Shown here in pieces: positions 6,194 through 9,952 of a stretch of DNA of 9,952 bases. The translations under genes and the position numbers were made by a program. The notes below the pieces were generated by a model, which saw only the letters and a program-made list of their open reading frames with translations, was not told the origin of the DNA and ran no database searches. Positions within the stretch are counted from its first letter, which is position 1; each line of letters begins with the position of its first letter. Where the stretch lies: assembly GCA_025925615.1 (NCBI GenBank), contig JAICLN010000129.1:1-9952 (forward strand), in the 5' to 3' direction. Source of the DNA: Actinomycetospora sp. GTDB taxonomy: Bacteria; Actinomycetota; Actinomycetes; Mycobacteriales; Pseudonocardiaceae.

Positions 6194-7378
6194 CTAGACG
6201 TGGAAGCTGCGCGGGAACGAGGGGTCGGTCAGCGCGGGCCGGTCGATGCCGAACGCGTCGATCGGGTGGGACGGCTCGCGGTCGAGGGCGAGGTCGGCGA
6301 GGAGCTGCCCGATCAGCGCGGCGAACTTGAAGGCGTGCCCGGCCCCGTTCGCGACCACGATCTGCGGGTGCTCGGGCAGCCGGTCGAGGACGAAGTTCTG
6401 GTCCGGGGGCACCGTGTAGAGGCACGTCTTCGAATACAGTTCCGGCCCGAGGAATCGCGGGACGTGGGCGTCGAGGAATGCGGCGTAACGTTCCCGGCGC
6501 ACGTCGTCGGGGACGAACGAGCGGGTGTCCGCGGTGGTCTCGTCGCCACCCATGTGCTGGCCGAGCTTGGTGGCGACCTCGCCGTAGACGGGGAACCCGT
6601 AGAAATTGTGCTCGCCGTGCCACATGAACACCGGAAATCGCCCCGGGGCGAATTCGGCCAGGTGCGGGGTCGAGTAGTACGTGACCTGCTCGCGCAGCAC
6701 GGTCAACGGCAGGCGCGGTCCGGTCTCGGCGAGGACCTGGTTGGTCCACGCGTCGCTCGCGACGACGACGCGGTCGGCCCGGTAGGTGTCGGTGTCGGTG
6801 ACCACCACGACGCCGTCGCCGTCGGGCCGGACGGCCCGCACCGGCGTGTTCGCCCGGACCTCCGCTCCGTGGGCGCGGGCCAGGGAGACGTGGACCGCGT
6901 TGGCGCGGGCGGCGTCGACGATCCCGGACTCGGGCTGGTAGATCGCCTTCTCGCTGCCGGAGAGGCGGAACTGCGGCCAGCGGGCGATCAGGTCGTCGGC
7001 GTCGAGGAGCTCGTAGGCGTAGCCGAAGTGGTCGAACATCGCGGTGTAGCCCTCGATGTTGCGGCTGCCGGTGGCCGTCCCCGCCCGGGCGACGCGGTCC
7101 TCGATGACCAACCCGCCGGTCCGGGTGACGATCTGCTGGAGCGATTCGCCCTCCACCTCGTCCCACGCCTTGTAGGCCGCCGAGGCGAGCGCGGCGTACT
7201 CCGACTGGTGCTGGGCGAGGCGGATGATCCGGGAATGGTCCTGGGAGGCCCCGCGGGAATGGCCGAGATCGAACTGTTCGAGGCCGAGGACCCGCGATCC
7301 GAGCTCGGAGGCGAGGCGGTAGAGCGCAGCCGACCCGAGGCCGCCGCAGCCGATGACGATGGCGCGATACGTGTCCAT
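6194..7378 (-). CDS. Monomeric sarcosine oxidase / N-methyltryptophan oxidase-family FAD oxidase; candidate N-methylproline demethylase
   Basis: A 394-residue flavoprotein at the usual length of monomeric sarcosine oxidase (MSOX). Visible features are the FAD dinucleotide motif IGCGGLGSAALYRLA (9-23), a flavin-contact stretch HSRGASQDHSRIIR containing R50 (like MSOX Arg49), K271 in TKLGQH (like the MSOX O2-activating Lys265), C319 in KTCLYTVPPDQNFVLD (the Cys that binds FAD covalently in this family), and NGAGHAFKFAALIG (344-357). The family oxidises secondary or tertiary N-methyl amino acids, releasing formaldehyde and H2O2. Start ATG 7378 has AGGAG six bases upstream; an open extension to 7489 is noncoding in character. 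It is the first gene of the operon. Several codons end in A or T (GAA, AAT, CGA, TTT), more than in neighbouring genes. N-methyl(hydroxy)proline as substrate is inferred from the HpbD neighbour. Confidence 0.92.
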   Translation of the reverse strand: MDTYRAIVIGCGGLGSAALYRLASELGSRVLGLEQFDLGHSRGASQDHSRIIRLAQHQSEYAALASAAYKAWDEVEGESLQQIVTRTGGLVIEDRVARAGTATGSRNIEGYTAMFDHFGYAYELLDADDLIARWPQFRLSGSEKAIYQPESGIVDAARANAVHVSLARAHGAEVRANTPVRAVRPDGDGVVVVTDTDTYRADRVVVASDAWTNQVLAETGPRLPLTVLREQVTYYSTPHLAEFAPGRFPVFMWHGEHNFYGFPVYGEVATKLGQHMGGDETTADTRSFVPDDVRRERYAAFLDAHVPRFLGPELYSKTCLYTVPPDQNFVLDRLPEHPQIVVANGAGHAFKFAALIGQLLADLALDREPSHPIDAFGIDRPALTDPSFPRSFHV

Positions 7379-7384
7379 GACGGA

Positions 7385-7389
7385 CTCCT
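7385..7389 (-). promoter_or_regulatory. Shine-Dalgarno for the flavin oxidase
   Basis: The minus strand reads AGGAG-TCCGTC-ATG, a consensus ribosome-binding site with a 6-nt spacer. It fixes the oxidase start at 7378 rather than at 7489, where the open frame begins. Confidence 0.8.
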
Positions 7390-7492
7390 GCTTCATCTGT
7401 CGAGGAGGGACGACTCGGATCGTGTTCTCACAATGCGCCGCGGACGTCGGCGCCGGGGTCCGCAGGGGCGCTGGGCACAGTGTGGGCATCCC

Positions 7493-7507
7493 GGACCTAT
7501 TTGGTCC
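7493..7507. promoter_or_regulatory. Dyad GGACC-N5-GGTCC, candidate operator
   Basis: The plus strand carries a perfect 5-bp inverted repeat around an A/T-only 5-base centre (TATTT), 38 bp before the LysR start. A compact dyad with an AT centre in a GC-rich genome, placed between divergent genes, is a reasonable regulator-binding candidate. It is not a textbook T-N11-A LysR box, and short inverted repeats arise by chance. Confidence 0.35.
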
Positions 7508-7531
7508 ATCGAAGGTTTGTATACGTGACCT

Positions 7532-7546
7532 TGTACGATGCGTACA
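7532..7546 (+). promoter_or_regulatory. Leaderless promoter -10 and start-codon dyad of the LysR gene
   Basis: TACGAT at 7534-7539 fits the actinobacterial -10 pattern TANNNT and ends 6 nt before the A of ATG 7546, the spacing expected if transcription starts on the start codon. No Shine-Dalgarno precedes the ATG, consistent with a leaderless message. The same bases form a perfect dyad, TGTACG-ATG-CGTACA (7532-7546), covering the -10 and the first base of the start codon; a protein bound here could block expression, which suggests autoregulation. No clear -35 is visible. Confidence 0.45.
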
Positions 7547-8478
7547 TGATCGATCGCCGGCTCAAGGTGCTCCAGGCGATCGCCCGGCACGGCACGGTCA
7601 CCGCCGCCGCCGAGGTCTGCCGCATCACCCCGTCGGCCGTCTCGCACCAGATGCAGGCCCTGGCCCGGGAGCTCGACGTCGTCCTGCTCGAACCGATCGG
7701 GCGCACCGTCCGGTTGACCGACGCGGCGTACACCCTGCTCGAGCACGGCGCCACGCTCGCCGCCCAGTGGGAGCGCGCGCGGGCCGACCTCGCGGCCCAC
7801 CAGGACCGGGAGGAACTGACCGGCAACCTGCGCATCTGTGGCTTCTCCACCGCGGCCGCCGTCGTCGCCCCGCGGGCCCTGGCCCGCCTGCGTGAGCAGC
7901 ACCCGGGGCTGCGGGTGCAGCTGCGCGAGGTCGAGCCGGCCCGCGCCTTCGACCTCCTGGCGGCGGGAGACACCGACATCGCCGTCGTCGTCGCCACCCC
8001 GAGCATCCCGCCGCGGACCGACGCGGCCTTCGAGCAGCGCCCGCTCTACCTCGAGCCCCTGGACCTGCTCGTCGGCCCGGAGCACCCGCTCGCGGACCGG
8101 ACCTCGGTGTCACTGCTCGAGGTGGCCACCGACCCGTGGATCCTCGGCACCCCCGGCCGGGCGTACCACCAGCTGGTGACCCTGGCCTGCACCGGCGCCG
8201 GCTTCGACCCGGCGGTCGCGCACTACGTCGACGAGTGGGACACCGGCGCGGCGCTGGTCGCCCGCGGCTTCGGCGTGGCGCTCGTGCCCCGCCTCGCGGA
8301 CCTGCCCGCCCACCACGACACCCGACGCATCCCGGTCTCGGGCGTCCCGGTCCCGACCCGGCACGTCGTCACCGCGGTCCGCGCCGGGGCCGCCGGCCAG
8401 CCCGCGATCGCCGCGGGACTGGCCGCACTGCGCGAGGTGCGCCGCAGCGAGCTGCCGGAGCTGACGGAGATCGCCTGA
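7546..8478 (+). CDS. LysR-family transcriptional regulator, probable regulator of the adjacent operon
   Basis: A 310-residue LysR-type regulator. Residues 1-60 form the winged helix-turn-helix (LKVLQAIARHGTVTAAAE, then ITPSAVSHQMQALARELD, then the wing GRTVRLTDAA). A linker helix follows (about 65-92), then a periplasmic-binding-protein-like effector domain starting at LTGNLRICGFSTAAA. Such proteins usually bind as tetramers and respond to a pathway metabolite. Start ATG 7546 gives the family-typical N-terminus MIDRRLKVL; upstream in-frame codons to 7480 lie in the promoter region. It is transcribed away from the operon starting at 7378, so control of that operon by a betaine or N-methylproline-like ligand is the obvious inference, though the ligand cannot be read from sequence. 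It ends 9 nt from a convergent gene. Confidence 0.92.
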   Translation: MIDRRLKVLQAIARHGTVTAAAEVCRITPSAVSHQMQALARELDVVLLEPIGRTVRLTDAAYTLLEHGATLAAQWERARADLAAHQDREELTGNLRICGFSTAAAVVAPRALARLREQHPGLRVQLREVEPARAFDLLAAGDTDIAVVVATPSIPPRTDAAFEQRPLYLEPLDLLVGPEHPLADRTSVSLLEVATDPWILGTPGRAYHQLVTLACTGAGFDPAVAHYVDEWDTGAALVARGFGVALVPRLADLPAHHDTRRIPVSGVPVPTRHVVTAVRAGAAGQPAIAAGLAALREVRRSELPELTEIA

Positions 8479-8487
8479 CGGACGGCC

Positions 8488-9132
8488 TCAGCCGCGGTCC
8501 CGGTGGCCGATGCGCGCGGCGAGCGTGGCCGTGCCCGGACCGGTGAGCTCGTCGAGGGCGTGCCCGCGGCCGGCGATGGCCATGAGCAGGGGCTCGGCGG
8601 GGCCCTCGACGACGGGGCCGTTCCCCGAGGTCCAGTCGAGGTCGGTCGCGACCAGGCGCAGCCCGCGGGCGCGGGAGAACGCGCGGATCGGAGGCGCGAC
8701 GCGGGCGAAGGGCAGCGTCGTGGCGAGGCGCTCGGTCGGGATCTCGCGGGGCAGGCCGAGCGCGCGGCGGATGTCCTGGTGGTGGATCAGCCCGTCGACG
8801 AGGCCGATGCGGCCACCGAAGCCGGCCGTGAGCCCGGCGGGCCGCAGGTGGTCGGTGAAGGCGGCGAGCAGCTCGTCGGGGGAGAGCCCCGCGTAGTCCC
8901 GGACTCCGACCTCGTTGACCTGGTCGGGGATGAACCAGCCGCGGGCGAACCGGCCCGCGAGCCCGACCGGACCGAGGTGGTCGAAGCTGACGATGTGCGC
9001 GGCGACGTCGCGGACACGCCAGCGGGTGCAGAGGGTGGGCGCGTTCCACTGCTCGGGAGTGAGCCCGGCGAGCAGGTCGGCCAGGTCGGCGCGCTCGTCC
9101 TGCGCCAGGCGGATCGGGTCGGTGTCGGTCAC
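8488..9132 (-). CDS. Maleylpyruvate-isomerase-fold (DinB/MDMPI) family protein, possibly mycothiol-dependent
   Basis: A 214-residue protein with the N-terminal DinB-like four-helix pattern of the actinobacterial mycothiol-dependent maleylpyruvate isomerase family: DERADLADLLAGLTPEQWNAPT, TRWRVRDVAAHIVSFDH with H46, and LVDGLIHHQDIRRALG with H117/H118 and D120. Histidines in these helices usually bind a divalent metal. Family members are mycothiol S-transferases or isomerases, but most are uncharacterised, so the reaction is not assigned. GTG 9132 overlaps the SRPBCC stop as GTGA; there is no strong Shine-Dalgarno, so coupled translation is likely. The open frame extends upstream to 9528, but that part is a shadow of the SRPBCC gene. 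It ends 9 nt from the convergent LysR gene. Confidence 0.85.
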   Translation of the reverse strand: MTDTDPIRLAQDERADLADLLAGLTPEQWNAPTLCTRWRVRDVAAHIVSFDHLGPVGLAGRFARGWFIPDQVNEVGVRDYAGLSPDELLAAFTDHLRPAGLTAGFGGRIGLVDGLIHHQDIRRALGLPREIPTERLATTLPFARVAPPIRAFSRARGLRLVATDLDWTSGNGPVVEGPAEPLLMAIAGRGHALDELTGPGTATLAARIGHRDRG

Positions 9133-9623
9133 GGGCGGGTCGGTCCGGTCTCGCTGGTGACCAGCCCGGAGTACGCCGCCAGCAGCGCGATCCAGCCACC
9201 GCCGCCGTACTCGATGGCGCCGTGCACGCTCTCGCCACCGGGCAGGCGCTCGAAGTGGCGGTGCTCGACCTCGATGGTGGTCTGCTCGGGACCGTCGGCG
9301 TGGAAGCGGACCTCGATCTCGCTGGCGTGGATCGGGTCGGGGTCGAACTGCCAGTCGCCGCCGATCTGCCAGGTGAACACCACGCGCTCGGGCGCCTCCC
9401 AGGTGAGCACGCGGCCCCAGTCGCACTCGCTGCCGTCGACGCCGCGCTCGAACCAGCGTCCGCCCTCGTGGGGCTCGAGGACGATGTCCGCGACCTCGGC
9501 GGCGCCGATGTGGTACTGCCGTGGCCACCAGGAGCCGATCGACCCGGTGAAGAGCGTGAAGGCGCGGTCACGCCCGATGTCGACGGTGGTCTTGCCCTCG
9601 ATCGGCGGGATCGGCGTGGTCAT
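9129..9623 (-). CDS. SRPBCC/AHSA1-domain protein
   Basis: A 164-residue protein consisting of one START-like helix-grip domain of the AHSA1 (Hsp90 ATPase activator homologue 1) type. Typical features are the opening strand and helix KTTVDIGRDRAFTLFT, the aromatic SWWPRQYHIG, a glycine-rich turn EPHEGGRWFE, GRVLTWEAPERVVFTWQIGG, and a C-terminal helix GGWIALLAAYSG. The fold makes a deep hydrophobic pocket; these small bacterial proteins are usually of unknown ligand. ATG 9623 has AAGGAG five bases upstream. The start overlaps the ArsR stop as ATGA and the stop overlaps the next gene, so the three are one transcript. An ArsR-type repressor followed by an SRPBCC protein is a recurrent bacterial pairing. 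Confidence 0.9.
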   Translation of the reverse strand: MTTPIPPIEGKTTVDIGRDRAFTLFTGSIGSWWPRQYHIGAAEVADIVLEPHEGGRWFERGVDGSECDWGRVLTWEAPERVVFTWQIGGDWQFDPDPIHASEIEVRFHADGPEQTTIEVEHRHFERLPGGESVHGAIEYGGGGWIALLAAYSGLVTSETGPTRP

Positions 9624-9952
9624 GGCTGCTCCTTCTCGGGACGGTCGGTGGTGGCGACGTCGTCGGCGAGGGTCTGCTCAGCGAACTTGTGAAAGTTGGC
9701 CAGGGCGTGTTCCCAGACGCCGTCGAGCCAGGTGCGCATCGCGGCGACCCCGTGCGGGTTCAGGCTGTACACGCGGCGGTTCCCGTCGGGCCGGGAGACG
9801 ACGAGGCCGCCGTCCTTGAGCGCCTTGAGGTGCTGCGACACCGCGGGCCGGCTGATCGGCAGCTGGTCGGCGATCTCGCCCACGGCGCTCGGGCGCCGGG
9901 CGAGCAGCTCGAAGATGGCGCGACGGTTCGGGTCGCCGAGCAGCCCGATCGC
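9620..9952 (-). CDS. ArsR-family winged-helix repressor (5' end outside window)
   Basis: The frame stays open to the window edge and reads AIGLLGDPNRRAIFELL before the recognition region. A GTG at 9883 lies inside the HTH, so it is an internal codon and not the start. The helix-turn-helix is GEIADQLPISRPAVSQHLKAL and the wing is GLVVSRPDGNRRVYSLNP. At least 110 residues are present and only a few N-terminal residues are likely missing. No cysteine-rich metal-binding motif is visible, so metal sensing is not supported; small ArsR proteins with SRPBCC partners often lack one. The C-terminus (WLDGVWEHALANFHKFAEQ) is helical and probably dimerises. It most likely represses its own operon. Confidence 0.9.
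   Translation of the reverse strand, partial: AIGLLGDPNRRAIFELLARRPSAVGEIADQLPISRPAVSQHLKALKDGGLVVSRPDGNRRVYSLNPHGVAAMRTWLDGVWEHALANFHKFAEQTLADDVATTDRPEKEQP

Larger units (their letters stand above)
7379..7545. promoter_or_regulatory. Divergent control region between the betaine-type operon (-) and the LysR gene (+)
   Basis: This 167-bp gap separates two outward-facing genes, the classic arrangement for a LysR regulator and its target operon. It is visibly less GC-rich towards the LysR gene. It contains an operon-side Shine-Dalgarno (ctcct, 7385-7389) and several small dyads: CACA-G-TGTG at 7476-7484, GGACC-N5-GGTCC at 7493-7507, GTATAC at 7519-7524 and TGTACG-N3-CGTACA at 7532-7546. I cannot fix the operon promoter: no convincing -35/-10 pair is visible on the minus strand. 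A LysR-type site is expected here, but which dyad it is remains inference. Confidence 0.7.

Noticed and set aside
4657..6330. 557-codon plus-strand frame opposite the Rieske and ALDH genes
   Set aside because: Antisense shadow frame with biased composition and no domain, whereas the minus strand has full Rieske and ALDH motifs.
7379..7489. Earlier start for the flavin oxidase at 7489
   Set aside because: The extra 37 residues show no family similarity, and ATG 7378 has a consensus Shine-Dalgarno directly before the FAD-binding strand.
7480..7545. Earlier start for the LysR protein at 7480
   Set aside because: The region carries the promoter dyads, and the family N-terminus begins at ATG 7546.
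9133..9528. N-terminal extension of the DinB-fold protein
   Set aside because: It overlaps the SRPBCC gene in another frame and is arginine-rich. The GTG at 9132 gives the family-typical start.

Overview
The window is GC-rich (roughly 70% or more by eye) and strongly biased to G/C at third codon positions. It has GTG starts, 4-base start/stop overlaps and a mycothiol-type maleylpyruvate isomerase-fold gene. This points to a high-GC actinomycete; Pseudonocardia or a relative is my guess, not something the sequence proves.

Layout. (1) Positions 2-139 (+) hold the tail of an alpha/beta-hydrolase-like gene running in from the left. (2) Positions 160-7378 form one tight minus-strand operon. In transcription order it encodes a sarcosine-oxidase-like flavoenzyme, a Rieske oxygenase alpha subunit, an aldehyde dehydrogenase, a PDR/VanB-type reductase, an enolase-superfamily racemase/epimerase closely resembling hydroxyproline betaine 2-epimerase (HpbD), a zinc-independent-looking MDR oxidoreductase, and the stub of a second enolase-superfamily gene. 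Gaps are 10 nt or less, or genes overlap. (3) Positions 7379-7545 are the divergent control region. (4) Positions 7546-8478 (+) encode a LysR regulator that probably controls the operon. (5) Positions 8488-9952 (-) hold an unrelated chained cassette: ArsR-type repressor (5' end outside the window), SRPBCC/AHSA1 protein, and DinB/maleylpyruvate-isomerase-fold protein.

How the genes may work together (inference). The HpbD-like protein sits beside a Rieske oxygenase with betaine-demethylase iron-site spacing, its reductase, and an N-methyl amino acid oxidase. This suggests catabolism of proline betaine (stachydrine) or 4-hydroxyproline betaine. The racemase would set the C2 configuration. The Rieske pair would remove the first N-methyl group as formaldehyde. 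The flavin oxidase would remove the second, giving (hydroxy)proline, formaldehyde and H2O2. The aldehyde dehydrogenase and MDR enzyme would handle an aldehyde or a later intermediate. No transporter or proline-ring-opening enzyme is in the window.

The least expected signals are two. One is a 27-bp repeat, 25/27 identical, lying inside two operon genes in different reading frames, each copy within its own inverted repeat. The other is the truncated second enolase gene at the operon end, which keeps a good ribosome-binding site and a GTGA overlap. There is no rRNA, tRNA, CRISPR array or transposase.
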